Assembly: GCA_021780105.1 (NCBI GenBank)
Contig: JAJXZJ010000025.1
Coordinates: 1 to 64,000 of the forward strand
From: a bacterium
GTDB taxonomy: Bacteria > Verrucomicrobiota > Verrucomicrobiia > Limisphaerales > J093
Reading direction: 5' to 3'
DNA length: 64,000 bases
Under the pieces are notes generated by a model. It made no database searches. It saw nothing but the letters and a program-made list of their open reading frames with translations, and had not been told where the DNA came from. The position numbers and the translations under genes were made by a program. Shown in pieces: positions 1-11,474 of the stretch. Each line of letters starts with the position of its first letter. The stretch's first letter is position 1.

Positions 1-190
1 CATGGCCGGGCTTGCGGCCCGAGCGGTGGGGTTGCGGACGCACGTCGCCAGTCCGCCGCCGCTGCTGCAGGAGCTTCTTGACCAGGCCTGAGGAAACCCG
101 GAAACGACGGGCCACCGCCTCGCGGGTGCCCCCGTCGTCATCGTAGGCGGCCAGCATCCGTTTCCGCAAATCCAAGGAGATCGTCTTCAC
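1..190 (-). CDS. IS630-family transposase, N-terminal part (continues past the left edge)
   Basis: The minus-strand reading frame from a GTG at 190 encodes an N-terminal helix-turn-helix of the IS630/Tc1 type: a start resembling KTISLDLRKRM, then a recognition helix region (AVARRFRVSSGLVKKLLQQ) followed by the usual basic RRRTGDV and RSGRKPG linker. This domain binds the element's terminal repeats; the DDE catalytic domain would lie outside the window. A GGAGGT runs into the GTG, so a start at the nearby in-frame TTG (codon 6) is also possible. The frame stays open upstream, so the exact start is uncertain. The element appears to have landed in, or next to, the HNH-type gene fragment at 245-379. 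Confidence 0.75.
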   Translation of the reverse strand, partial: MKTISLDLRKRMLAAYDDDGGTREAVARRFRVSSGLVKKLLQQRRRTGDVRPQPHRSGRKPGH

Positions 191-244
191 CTCCCCAGTC
201 TGCCTCCGCAGGCGACAAATGGCTGCGCCTTTATTTAATACGCT

Positions 245-379
245 CTAGACAGTATGTTGGTCACAGTTTGGAACTGTGATTAGATTTTTCCGGTACTTTG
301 CGCCCTTTGGGAACAGGCATAGCGGCGGAACATGTTCGTCGCCGGTTGCCGGCGCGTAGCAAGCATAGCATCGCTTCAT
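245..379 (-). pseudogene. 5' fragment of an HNH/zinc-finger type gene, cut off next to the IS630 element
   Basis: A 44-codon minus-strand ORF starts with ATG at 379. It encodes CYACYAPATGDEHVPP, then LCLFP, RKNLITVP and NCDQH, the classic beginning of a small HNH-like protein in which CxxC pairs with later Cys/His residues. It then stops abruptly (HTV, TAG) exactly where the sequence turns into the low-GC stretch leading to the transposase. The conserved motif makes a real gene start likely and the sudden end makes truncation by the insertion sequence likely. The junction lies around 240-262; IS630 elements insert at TA, and a TA is present here. The product of the intact gene is unknown. Confidence 0.5.
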
Positions 380-488
380 TTTCCAAGAGGCCACGTTTCC
401 AGCCCCGCAGTCCGGAGGGTCGGCGAGTGGCCTTTTGGCTGAGCAACCACCGTGGGCCGGCGGCGGCAAGAGCACAAGGCGTTGCCAG

Positions 489-3137
<2,649 letters not shown>

Positions 3138-3238
3138 GTGTAGCCGTGTTCCGTCACCACCCGGCCCGCGCGGTCACCGCCGTGCCGGGAGACGCGCACG
3201 TCTTTACACAGTCGCGCCGCGAAACGGAAGCCGTGATT

Positions 3239-4972
3239 TCACACCGGCAGCACCAGCGTGATCGTCGTGCCCGCGCCCGGCCGGGACCGGATCCGCACGC
3301 GGCCGTGGTGGGCTTCGACCACCTTTGCGACGATGGCCATGCCGAGGCCAGTGCCTTTGGCCTTCGTGGTGCTGAGCAACGAGGTGAACGCCCGCCGGCG
3401 TTGCTCGCCGGTCATGCCGGCGCCGGTGTCGCGGAAACTGACCGCGACGTGCGTCGGCGCCGGGTCGGCCCGCCGCAGGCGCAACGCCCGCGACGCGATG
3501 GTGAGCTGGCCGCCGCCCGGCATGGCCTCCACGGCGTTGAGCGTGAGGTTGAGAAACGCCTGTTCGAGCTGCGTGGCGTCGGCCATGAGCTGCGGCAGGT
3601 CCGCCGCCAAATCGGGCACGAGGTGGACATTCTGCTGGTGCAGCTTGTGGCGCGTGAGCAGGGCGAGATCGTCGAGGAGCTGGTTCACGTTCACCGGCAC
3701 GGGCCGCGGCTCGGTGCTGCGGGCAAAATCCAGGATGCGCTCCACGATCCGGTTCAGGTGGTCCATCTTCTCGCCCATGATCCGGGCGTCGGTCGCGCGC
3801 GGGTCGCCGCCGTCAAACCGCAGGTCCAGCGAGTGGAACATCATTTTCATGACCGCGAGCGGATTGCGGATTTCGTGCGCCACCTCGGCCGCCAGCAGCC
3901 CCAGCGCGGAGAGTTTTTCGGTCTGCCGCAACTGGTCCTCCATCCCGACGATCCGCTCATAGAGCCGCGCCTTTTCGATGGCGAGCGCCGACAGCTCGGC
4001 CAGCGCGCCGAGAATGCGGATTTCCTCGTTGGAGAAGCTGTGCGGCTCCGCGGTGTAAACCGTCAACGAGCCGATGACTTCGCCGCGAAACGCCAGCGGC
4101 ACGCTGAGCAGCGAAACCAATCCCTCCTCCCGCGCGATGGCCACGCTCTGGTAGCGCGTCGAAGTCTGGACGTTTTCCACCTGCAGCGGCTTGCGCCGGC
4201 GGATCACGGTGCCCAGCAGGCTCTCCGCCACCGACAGCCGCGGCCGGGCGAGGTAAACCGGCCCGGCGCCGTGGTGGGCGCGCAGTTCCAGCCACTCGCG
4301 GGTTTCGTCCAGCAGCCGCAGCGCGCACATCTTCCCGCCCATGAGCAAGCAGGCCTCGCGGGTGATGACCTGCAACGCCTCGTCGAGGTTCAGCGCCGAA
4401 TTGATCGTCTGGCCGACGCTGACGAGCGATTCCAGCAGCCGGGCCTTGAGCCGCACCTGTTCAAACAGCCAGGTGTTGCGGATCACACCCGCAGCCTGCG
4501 CCGCCAGGTCCTCCAGCAACTGCTGGTCGTCCGCCGTGAACGCGTCCGCGCGGTCGCTGTCCACGTTCAACACCCCGCGCACGTCGTCGTTCACGATCAA
4601 CGGCACGGCGAGTTCAGAACGCACGTTCGGCCGCACGCTGATGTAGCGCGGGTCGCGCGCCACCTCGCCCACGCGGGCCGGCCGGCCCTGGCGCGCCACC
4701 CAGCCGGTCACGCCTTCGCCGAGGCGCAGCCGCAGTTTCACCGCGTTGTCCGGCAGCCCGTGCGCCGCCTGGATTTCGAGGAAGCCGGTCGTCGGGTTCA
4801 CCAGCACCACCGAGCCGCTTGACGCCCGCACCAGCCGCACCGCCTCGCGCAGGATGAGCTGGAGCGCCTCCTCCGGCTCCAGTGTCGAGTGGATGACCGA
4901 GCTGACCTGGTAAAGCAGGCTCAGGCGCTCGCAGCGCGCCCGTAATTCATTCAGTGCCGCGTCGTCATTCAC
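3239..4972 (-). CDS. GAF-domain sensor histidine kinase
   Basis: The 577-residue protein has no membrane segment. It carries two tandem GAF domains (about 15-165 and 180-335), a short coiled linker, a HisKA dimerisation helix with phospho-acceptor H366 in AEVAHEIRNPLAV, and a HATPase domain with N-box NLTLNAVEAM, G1 DTGAGM and G2 GTGLGMAI. It should autophosphorylate in response to a cytosolic signal bound by the GAF domains and pass phosphate to a response regulator. No regulator gene is adjacent, so it is an orphan kinase. It starts 15 bp after the LptF/G-type permease gene and is probably co-transcribed with it. The phosphatase/kinase region is of the NtrB-like HisKA class. Confidence 0.9.
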   Translation of the reverse strand: MNDDAALNELRARCERLSLLYQVSSVIHSTLEPEEALQLILREAVRLVRASSGSVVLVNPTTGFLEIQAAHGLPDNAVKLRLRLGEGVTGWVARQGRPARVGEVARDPRYISVRPNVRSELAVPLIVNDDVRGVLNVDSDRADAFTADDQQLLEDLAAQAAGVIRNTWLFEQVRLKARLLESLVSVGQTINSALNLDEALQVITREACLLMGGKMCALRLLDETREWLELRAHHGAGPVYLARPRLSVAESLLGTVIRRRKPLQVENVQTSTRYQSVAIAREEGLVSLLSVPLAFRGEVIGSLTVYTAEPHSFSNEEIRILGALAELSALAIEKARLYERIVGMEDQLRQTEKLSALGLLAAEVAHEIRNPLAVMKMMFHSLDLRFDGGDPRATDARIMGEKMDHLNRIVERILDFARSTEPRPVPVNVNQLLDDLALLTRHKLHQQNVHLVPDLAADLPQLMADATQLEQAFLNLTLNAVEAMPGGGQLTIASRALRLRRADPAPTHVAVSFRDTGAGMTGEQRRRAFTSLLSTTKAKGTGLGMAIVAKVVEAHHGRVRIRSRPGAGTTITLVLPV

Positions 4973-4987
4973 GGTTGTCTTGTCGTT

Positions 4988-6118
4988 TCACCGCACGCGC
5001 ATCGTCAGCCACACACCGGTCGCCGCGAACAGCGCGTTCGGCAGCCAGGCCGCCACCCACGGGGCCAGTTCCCCCGCCGTGCCGAGCGTCAGCCCCAGCA
5101 GCTTGACGACGTAGTAGGCGAACACGATGAAAATGCTGCTCGCCACGCCGACAAACACGTTGCGCCGGCCGGACGGCGCGCCGAACGGCACCGCCACCAG
5201 CACCACCACCAGGCATGTCCACGGCTCGGCCAGCCGCCCCTGGAACTGCGTCTCCAGCTTGGCCCGGTTCACGCCGCCGAGATTCGGGTGCAACCGCTCG
5301 TAATTCCGGATTTCACCCAGCGAGAGCCGCGGCCGCTTGGCCGCCTTCACGTTGCTCAGCTCGGAAAATTTGATCTCGCTCCGAATCAGCTCCGGCGTCT
5401 CCGTCAAGTCCGGCAGTTCGAGCTGGTTGGTCCGGATCATCTGGAGATCGCGCGGATCGTAACTCGTGCCGGGCGGGTAGATCAGCTCGCGGACATCGTA
5501 GAAGACCCACACGTCGTTGGTGAACTCGCCGCGCTCGGCGGCCATGCGCCGGCGCGAACCGTCCGGCTGCAGCCATTCGAGATTCGGCGCGAGCATCTCG
5601 CCGGTCTGGCGGTTGAAGGCGCCGATGTTCCAGATGCGCTGGTCGCGCTCGTTGCGGAAGACGAGGTTGCGCTGCCACTCCGGACCGAGCGCCTCCGCCG
5701 CCACCGGGTCGCGCCGATGGCGGATGTCCTCGGCCTTGTCACTGGCGCCCGGCACCCAAAGCTCGTTCAGCGCGAGGACCGTCAGGCTGAAGATGCAACC
5801 GACCGCGAAGTAGGGCGCGCAAATCCGCCACAGGCTCAGGCCCGCCGCGCGCATCGCGGTCAACTCCTGGTGCCGCGCGTGGTTGGTCAGCGCGTAGAGC
5901 AACGCCAGCAGCAACGCCACCGGAATTACCGTGACCAGCAGCTCCGGCGTCTTCACCAGGTAATACTCGGCCACGTCGCTGACGCGCAGGTGATGCTCCT
6001 GGAAGCCGTGCAGTTCGCCCATCAGGTCGAAGGCGATCCAGAAAATCAGGAACCCGCCCAGGCAGTAGCCGAGGGGAATCATCAACTCGCGCAACAGATA
6101 ACGATCCAACAGACGCAC
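4988..6118 (-). CDS. LptF/LptG (YjgP/YjgQ) family permease
   Basis: The protein has the LptF/G layout: two N-terminal transmembrane helices (GYCLGGFLIFWIAFDLMG and a following LLVTVIPVALLLALLYAL), the coupling-helix region ALTNHARHQELTAMRAAG, a third helix, a large periplasmic beta-jellyroll-like domain, and three C-terminal helices. Such proteins form the membrane half of the LptB2FG exporter that extracts lipopolysaccharide from the inner membrane. The GTG at 6118 is preferred because it gives the family-typical opening VRLLDRYLLREL. An in-frame ATG at 6214 would add 32 residues not typical of the family and crowd the divergent gene at 6252. LptB and LptF partners are not in the window. Confidence 0.8.
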   Translation of the reverse strand: MRLLDRYLLRELMIPLGYCLGGFLIFWIAFDLMGELHGFQEHHLRVSDVAEYYLVKTPELLVTVIPVALLLALLYALTNHARHQELTAMRAAGLSLWRICAPYFAVGCIFSLTVLALNELWVPGASDKAEDIRHRRDPVAAEALGPEWQRNLVFRNERDQRIWNIGAFNRQTGEMLAPNLEWLQPDGSRRRMAAERGEFTNDVWVFYDVRELIYPPGTSYDPRDLQMIRTNQLELPDLTETPELIRSEIKFSELSNVKAAKRPRLSLGEIRNYERLHPNLGGVNRAKLETQFQGRLAEPWTCLVVVLVAVPFGAPSGRRNVFVGVASSIFIVFAYYVVKLLGLTLGTAGELAPWVAAWLPNALFAATGVWLTMRVR

Positions 6119-6251
6119 TGGCGCCGGATGGTCGGCGGCGGCGGCACGAAAGTCGAGGCTGGAGTCGGCGGGCACAGCAGCCAACACGGCCAATTCGCGC
6201 AGGGTCAATGGCATTGACCACGCCGGGCGATTCGGCCACAAGAGGGCGTTT

Positions 6252-8762
6252 ATGCCAAGTTTGACGAACGTTTTCCTCGCGGCCGGCCTGCTCGTGGTCG
6301 GCGTCCTGCCAACGTCGGCCGATGCCCCGGAATCCCCCAATGCTCCACTGCCGGCCACCACGGACCTGCGACCGGAGTTCACACGCCGGGGGCTGACAAC
6401 GCGCCTCCAAGGCAGCCGTCCGACCTGCTCGGTGTTCACCATGGTCGGCGCGCTCGAATTCGCCGTCGCCCAGCGCCAAGGCCACTGCCCGCGGCTGAGC
6501 ATCGAGTTCCTGAACTGGGCCGCCAACCAGGTGTGCGGCGACAAGGACGACGGCGGTTTCTTCTCCGACTTGTGGAAAGGGTTCGCGGAATACGGCCTCT
6601 GCGCGGAGGAAGACATGCCGTATCAAGCCGCGTTCAACCCCGCCGCCCGGCCCGGCGCGGATGCGCTGGCGGATGCCAAAACTCGCCTTGACCTGGGGCT
6701 GCGGCTGCATTGGATCAAGGAGTGGAACGTGAACACGGGTCTGACCGCCGTCGAACTCGTGACCATCAAGCGCACGCTCGCGTCAGGCTGGCCGGTTTGC
6801 GGCGGCTTCCGCTGGCCCAAACAGGAGCAGTGGGCGGACGGCGTGCTCCAGATGTGCCCGACCAACGCCGTGCGCGACGGGCACAGCGTGTTGCTCGCGG
6901 GCTATCGCGATGACGCCGGCCAACCCGGCGGCGGCGTCTTCATCTTCAAAAACACGGCGGGCACCGGGCGGGACGGCTTGATGCCTTACGCCTACGCGCA
7001 GGCGTTCATGAACGACGCCGTGTGGGTGGATTTCACGGCGCGGACGAATCCGCCCGCTTCACCGGCAACGGCGGGCGTGTGGTTCCGCGGACCGCTCGGC
7101 GCGCTCGCGTCGCTGCCGGCAGGCCGGAATCGCCGCATTTCCAGCAATGAACTGCCGCGCTGGCACGACGACAATCTGGACATGACGATGCTGGCGCCAG
7201 GCAAATCCCTGGAGATGCCGCTGCTGCAAGGACCCGGCGTCATCACGCACATCTGGATGACCAGTCACGCCGGCCGCGTCAACGAACTCGACTCTCTCAG
7301 CCTGCGCATTTACTGGGACGGACGCGACGAACCGGGCGTTGCCGTGCCGCTGGGCCAGTTCTTCGCGGTGGGCCAGGGCAAACCGGCGGTCGTCGAAAGT
7401 GTGCCGGTGCAGGTGTCGCCGACCGGCGCGTTGACGTGTTACTGGCGGATGCCGTTCGCCAAGTCGGCGCGCATCGTCGTGACCAATGACAATCCCGACC
7501 GCACCACCGGTCTTTACTGGCAGGTGGATTGGGTGGAACTGGACGCGCTGCCGCCGGAAACGCCCTGCTTTTATGCGCGCTACCGCCAGGAATACCCGGC
7601 CGTGGCGGGACGCGATTACGTGATCGCCGACCTCGCCGGCTGCGGCCAATACGTCGGCACCGTCGTGTCGGTGACGCTCGGACAGGACGGCTGGTGGGGC
7701 GAAGGCGACGATTATTTCTACATTGATGGCGAGGACGTGCCCAGCCTCCAGGGCACGGGCAGCGAGGATTATTTCAATGACGCGTGGGGATTCCGCCCGC
7801 GCACGAGCCACTGGTTCGGCGAACCGCGCTGGCAGGGCGACAACGCCGGCGACAGTGGCATCGCCTACCGCTGGCACGTCCTCGATCCGGTCGGCTTCAC
7901 GAAATCGCTCAAGGTCGCCCTCGAACACAAGGGCAACCGCGCCGAGGACATTGAAGGCTTTTATCTGGAGCGGCCGGATTTCATCAACAGCGTCGCGTTC
8001 TGGTATCAGACCGGCGAACCGAAACCGTTCGGCGAACTCCCGCCGTATCCGGCCCGGCGCGTGCCGTGGCAGCAACAACTGCTCGTGCGCGACTTCCTCA
8101 CGGCGCAGACGACCGGCCCGGCAAAAGTCCGCGTGGAAACCAGCGGCATGTTCGGCGCGCGGCCGGTGCTGTCCTGGACCAACACCGAGGTCAGCGCCCG
8201 GTTAACACTGCCGTTCAACGTGGAGACAGCCGGCCGGCACGCGCTGCGGTTGACCGCGGCGGGCGCACCGGACGCCGGTCTTTACGACATCGAACTGGAC
8301 GGCCGGACGATCGTCGCGGCAGCGGATTTCCGTGCGCCGGCGGACGAGGACGTGCAGGAACTGGATCGCCCGCTGGGCACGCACGAACTGACCGCCGGGC
8401 CGCACACGCTTTCATTTCGCGCGCTGCCGGTGAATGGCGGCCCGGCCCGGCCGCTGGCGGTGGAGATGCTCCGCTGGTTGCGCCTGCCCCCGGAAGCCAC
8501 GCGGCCGGTGAAGACACACCACGAAGCGCATTTCATCCGGCTGGCGATCGGCCGGGCCGTTTATGCCTACCGCCTGGCTTACGGCAAACTGCCGGACTCG
8601 CTCGACACGCTGGTGCAAACCGACCTCCTCGCGCCACGCTTTTTGAAGGACGAAAACGAGAAACCGCTCCGCTCCCACCGCGAAGGCGATTCACTGGTGG
8701 TTGAGAGCAACGGCCCCGAACCGTGGACCCACAGTTGGCAGGGTCTTGATGCCAGGCGTTAA
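6252..8762 (+). CDS. Secreted fusion of a papain-like (C1) peptidase domain and a GH172 (DUF2961) domain
   Basis: The 836-residue protein starts with a signal peptide (1-23). Residues 38-260 look like a C1 cysteine peptidase: oxyanion Gln53 and Cys59 in QGSRPTCSVF, His211 in DGHSVLLAGY and Asn234 in FIFKNTAG. Residues about 277-605 match DUF2961, now GH172, whose characterised members act on fructofuranosides and D-arabinan. Hallmarks are the opening FRGPLGALASLP, SSNELPRWHDD, and GSEDYFNDAWGF. A beta-sandwich follows, and the last ~80 residues (RLAIGRAVYAYRLAYGKLPDSL) resemble the C-terminal end of type II secretion pseudopilins. A weak AGAGG-like site precedes the ATG. GH172 proteins normally lack the peptidase, so either domain may have a binding rather than catalytic role. 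Confidence 0.8.
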   Translation: MPSLTNVFLAAGLLVVGVLPTSADAPESPNAPLPATTDLRPEFTRRGLTTRLQGSRPTCSVFTMVGALEFAVAQRQGHCPRLSIEFLNWAANQVCGDKDDGGFFSDLWKGFAEYGLCAEEDMPYQAAFNPAARPGADALADAKTRLDLGLRLHWIKEWNVNTGLTAVELVTIKRTLASGWPVCGGFRWPKQEQWADGVLQMCPTNAVRDGHSVLLAGYRDDAGQPGGGVFIFKNTAGTGRDGLMPYAYAQAFMNDAVWVDFTARTNPPASPATAGVWFRGPLGALASLPAGRNRRISSNELPRWHDDNLDMTMLAPGKSLEMPLLQGPGVITHIWMTSHAGRVNELDSLSLRIYWDGRDEPGVAVPLGQFFAVGQGKPAVVESVPVQVSPTGALTCYWRMPFAKSARIVVTNDNPDRTTGLYWQVDWVELDALPPETPCFYARYRQEYPAVAGRDYVIADLAGCGQYVGTVVSVTLGQDGWWGEGDDYFYIDGEDVPSLQGTGSEDYFNDAWGFRPRTSHWFGEPRWQGDNAGDSGIAYRWHVLDPVGFTKSLKVALEHKGNRAEDIEGFYLERPDFINSVAFWYQTGEPKPFGELPPYPARRVPWQQQLLVRDFLTAQTTGPAKVRVETSGMFGARPVLSWTNTEVSARLTLPFNVETAGRHALRLTAAGAPDAGLYDIELDGRTIVAAADFRAPADEDVQELDRPLGTHELTAGPHTLSFRALPVNGGPARPLAVEMLRWLRLPPEATRPVKTHHEAHFIRLAIGRAVYAYRLAYGKLPDSLDTLVQTDLLAPRFLKDENEKPLRSHREGDSLVVESNGPEPWTHSWQGLDARR

Positions 8763-8771
8763 GCGCCGCGT

Positions 8772-10625
8772 TCAATAACTCAACCCGAAACCCAGCTTGA
8801 ACAGCGGGTCGTAAGGGTGGTCGCCGCGGTTGATCGGAATCTGCGCCATCGAGCGCGGCCAGGAATGGGAGAGTTTGCCGATGGGCTTGTAGTCGCCGAA
8901 GAGCACGTCCGCCACGCCTTCGCCTTCCGTGCCGGGCAGCCAGGCCGCGATGAACGCGTCGGCCTCGTCGAGCACGTCGTTGATGATCATCGGCCGGCCG
9001 GAGATCAGAATGACCACCACCGGGATGCCGGCGGCCTTGAGGTTTTTCACGGCGGCAACGTCCTCCGGCGCGAGTGCGAGGTCGGCGCGGTCGCCCATGA
9101 ACTCCGCGTAAGGTTTTTCGCCGATCACCACCACGCCGAGGTCGGCGCCGGCCGCGGCCGCGCCGTCTTTTGAGAACGTGACCTGCGTGGACGGCGACAC
9201 CGCGTGGCGGATCGCCGCGAGGATGGTCGTGCCGCCGGGCGTCACGTCGCCGCTCTTGCCCTGCCAGTCAATCGTCCAGCCGCCGCATTGATTACCGAGG
9301 TCGTCCGCGTTTTTGCCGGCGACGACAAGCCGGCCGGTGTGTTTCGAAATCGGCAACGCGTGGTGCTCGTTTTTGAGCAGCACCAGCGATTCGCGCACCG
9401 CCCGGCGCGCGACGGCACGGTGAGCCGGCGAGCCGAAGGACGCCCACAGACCGCGGTCGGCGAACAGCGAGCGGTTGGTGTCCATCAGGCCAAGGGCGAA
9501 CTTGACCCGCAGGATGCGCGTCACGGCGTCGTCAATGCGCGCCATCGGCACCTTGCCGTCGTTCACGAGATCGCGGAGGTCGGTAAAAAACTCGCGGTAG
9601 TGGTCGGGCACCATCACCATGTCCATGCCGGCGTTGATCGAAATCTCGATGCATTTCCGGTAGTCGTTCGTGATCTGGTCAATCGCGTTGTAGTCGGAAA
9701 TCAGGAAACCCTGGAAGCCGAGTTGCCGCTTCAACAGGTCCGTGAGGAGATACTTGTCAGCGGAGCATTTCACCCCGTTCCAACTGCTGTAGCTGGGCAT
9801 GATCGAGCCGACGCCGGCGCGGACGGTCGAGAGGTAGCCCGGCAGGTGAATCCGCCGCAGCGTGGCCTCGTCCACGCGGGTGTCGCCCTGGTCGAGCAGG
9901 TTGGGCCGCTTGGCCGAACCGAACGCCGTGCCGCCGTCGCCGAGGTAATGCTTCGCGCAGGCGAGCACGGACAGCGGGTCCGCGAGGTCGCCGCCCTGGA
10001 AACCGCGCACGGCCGCCGCGCCCAGGCGACGCACGAGGCGCGGGTCCTCGGAAAACCCTTCGTAAGTGCGGCCCCAGCGCTCGTCCTGCGGCACCGTCAC
10101 GCACGGGGCGAACGCCCAGTTGATGCCCGTGGCGCGGACCTCCTCGGCCGTGATGCGCGCGACCTCCTCGACGAGCGCCGCGTCGCGCGTGCAGCCGAGG
10201 CCGATGTTGTGCGGGAAGACCACCGCGCCAAGCACGTTGTTGTGCCCATGCACCGCGTCCACGCCGTAAAGCAGCGGAATCCGCAGCCGGGTTTTCTGCG
10301 AATGCGCCTGCAACTGGTCATACAAATCCGTCCACGCCTGGAGGCTGTTGCCCGCCTTGGGATCGGAATTGCCGCCGCTCAACACCGAGCCGAGAAAATA
10401 GTTTTCGATGTCGGCCGGGTCCTTGAGGAACGACTGGTCCGGCTGGGTCATCTGGCCGATTTTTTCCTCCAGTGTCATGCGCGTCAGCAGCGCCTTGACC
10501 TGGGGATCGAACGAGGCCAGCGGGCGCGGCGCGGCAACGCCAGCCGGCGGCAAGACCAGAAAAACGACCAGCAACAGGATGACCGCCAGCAGCGTGCGCC
10601 GGCGCAACGGGAAACAGCATTTCAT
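8772..10625 (-). CDS. Glycoside hydrolase family 3 beta-glucosidase, secreted
   Basis: The 617-residue protein has a hydrophobic signal segment ([20 protein letters not shown]). The GH3 (alpha/beta)8 domain contains the substrate-binding KHYLGDGGT and the nucleophile Asp311 in GFLISDYN. A second alpha/beta sandwich domain ends in GFGLSY. No fibronectin-III domain follows, which resembles plant/bacterial exo-beta-glucanases of about 600 residues. It should release glucose from beta-glucan oligosaccharides in the periplasm or outside. The second of two adjacent ATGs was chosen because AAAGGT then lies 8 bp upstream. It is convergent with the GH172 fusion gene, 10 bp apart, and its promoter must lie between its start and the 22-bp repeat array. 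Confidence 0.92.
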   Translation of the reverse strand: MKCCFPLRRRTLLAVILLLVVFLVLPPAGVAAPRPLASFDPQVKALLTRMTLEEKIGQMTQPDQSFLKDPADIENYFLGSVLSGGNSDPKAGNSLQAWTDLYDQLQAHSQKTRLRIPLLYGVDAVHGHNNVLGAVVFPHNIGLGCTRDAALVEEVARITAEEVRATGINWAFAPCVTVPQDERWGRTYEGFSEDPRLVRRLGAAAVRGFQGGDLADPLSVLACAKHYLGDGGTAFGSAKRPNLLDQGDTRVDEATLRRIHLPGYLSTVRAGVGSIMPSYSSWNGVKCSADKYLLTDLLKRQLGFQGFLISDYNAIDQITNDYRKCIEISINAGMDMVMVPDHYREFFTDLRDLVNDGKVPMARIDDAVTRILRVKFALGLMDTNRSLFADRGLWASFGSPAHRAVARRAVRESLVLLKNEHHALPISKHTGRLVVAGKNADDLGNQCGGWTIDWQGKSGDVTPGGTTILAAIRHAVSPSTQVTFSKDGAAAAGADLGVVVIGEKPYAEFMGDRADLALAPEDVAAVKNLKAAGIPVVVILISGRPMIINDVLDEADAFIAAWLPGTEGEGVADVLFGDYKPIGKLSHSWPRSMAQIPINRGDHPYDPLFKLGFGLSY

Positions 10626-10775
10626 CATGGCACCTTTCAATCGGCTTGGTGGAAGCGACGTGGCCGTTGTTCTTAAACGTTCCCTCCCACCGGGCAAGGT
10701 CAAAATCCGGCGCCCTGGTTTGCCGCACTGCCCGCTTGACGCCGCGCCGCGAATACCTGGATGCGGTCAACGTCA

Positions 10776-11060
10776 GGTTTATCCACGACCCGACCACGCT
10801 TGCCCGCGCACCAACCCTTGGTTCGCCCCCTGCCAGACGGTGCTTTGTCCCTTGCCAACAGCCGGGTGGTCTGGCACCCGATGCCGGTTCGCCCCCTCCC
10901 AGAAAGCGGTTGGCCCCGCTCCCGCGGCCGATTGGCCCCTTGCTAATCGCTGGTTCGCCTCCATCCAGGAGACGAGCAGCCCCCATCAACGGCCGGTTAG
11001 CCCCCCTCCAAACCGTGGTTGGCCCCCTGCCAGAACCGTCTTCACCCCATACCAAAGCCA
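10776..11060. repeat. Degenerate tandem array of about thirteen 22-bp units
   Basis: Starting points recur every 22 bp: 10776, 10798, 10820, 10842, 10864, 10886, 10908, 10930, 10952, 10974, 10995 (one 21-bp step), 11017 and 11039. The best-conserved half is GGTTSGCCCC, followed in good units by CTGCCAG and then a run ending in AACC or similar. Strong units such as that at 11017 are imperfect palindromes (GGTT...AACC around GGC...GCC). The period is not a multiple of three, so this is not a repeated protein. It lies upstream of both the GH3 gene (minus) and the 39-codon ORF (plus). Two helical turns per unit would fit an array of protein-binding sites, but this is inference. Confidence 0.75.
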
Positions 11061-11267
11061 ATCATTCCGAGCAAATTGCGCGAATTGTCCGTTCCTGGCG
11101 CCCGCGAACCACATTCCGGCTGCCCGGCCAGCACCTTGACGAAACCGGCTCCGGCCGGTTCGCCCCCTCCCGGCATTTGCCAGGCCCGGCACGATGCCCA
11201 CACCTCCCGGCCCCTCACCCCAGTCATTTTCAGCGCAGGCCGTATTTGGGAATCACATGCTGAAAAT
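11061..11267. other. Non-coding stretch with decayed repeat units
   Basis: No convincing gene is seen. One further copy of the array motif GGTTCGCCCCCTCCC occurs at 11157, out of phase with the main array, suggesting the array once extended further. The end of the stretch becomes AT-richer and leads into the inverted repeat at 11268-11325. Confidence 0.4.
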
Positions 11268-11325
11268 TTGTATTGCAAGCAACCATGCTACCGACATTCT
11301 TTTCCAAGATCAGCCTGCAATACAA
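11268..11325. promoter_or_regulatory. Perfect 10-bp inverted repeat upstream of the 39-codon ORF
   Basis: TTGTATTGCA at 11268-11277 is the exact reverse complement of TGCAATACAA at 11316-11325; 38 bp separate the arms. The stretch is AT-rich against a GC-rich background and lies 30-87 bp before the ATG at 11355. It could be a split operator, a hairpin in a leader RNA, or the ends of a small element. Nothing in the sequence decides between these. Confidence 0.5.
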
Positions 11326-11354
11326 AACCAGAACAGAACCAGAAGGATTCCTGC

Positions 11355-11474
11355 ATGAATGACAAATACGCGCACCAGCCGGACAAGCTGCGCGCCTGGC
11401 TCAGCGCCAGCCACGTCGAACGCGCCCCGCGTCACGAGAAGACGCCGGACCCGGCGCCCACCCCGGCGGCGTGA
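11355..11474 (+). CDS. Small 39-residue protein of unknown function
   Basis: The ATG at 11355 is preceded by AGAAGGA at 7 bp, a good ribosome-binding site, and by the AT-rich inverted repeat. The product is polar, with a basic middle (LRAWLSASHVERAPRHEK) and a Pro/Ala-rich tail, and has no signal peptide or membrane segment. Base composition is similar to the flanks. The strong ribosome-binding site and promoter-like upstream region support expression. No family is recognised. Confidence 0.5.
   Translation: MNDKYAHQPDKLRAWLSASHVERAPRHEKTPDPAPTPAA

Noticed and set aside
4988..6616. 542-codon version of the LptF/G-type gene
   Set aside because: The extra N-terminal part overlaps the coding region of the divergent papain/GH172 gene and does not look like an LptF/G protein.
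10776..11060. Possible CRISPR array
   Set aside because: Units directly abut, all are degenerate, there are no unique spacers and no cas gene is present.
10318..11061. 247-codon minus-strand ORF crossing the 22-bp repeats
   Set aside because: It overlaps the GH3 gene in another frame and reads through a 22-bp repeat, which is not a multiple of three, so the encoded protein would not be repetitive. It is open because stop codons are rare in GC-rich DNA.
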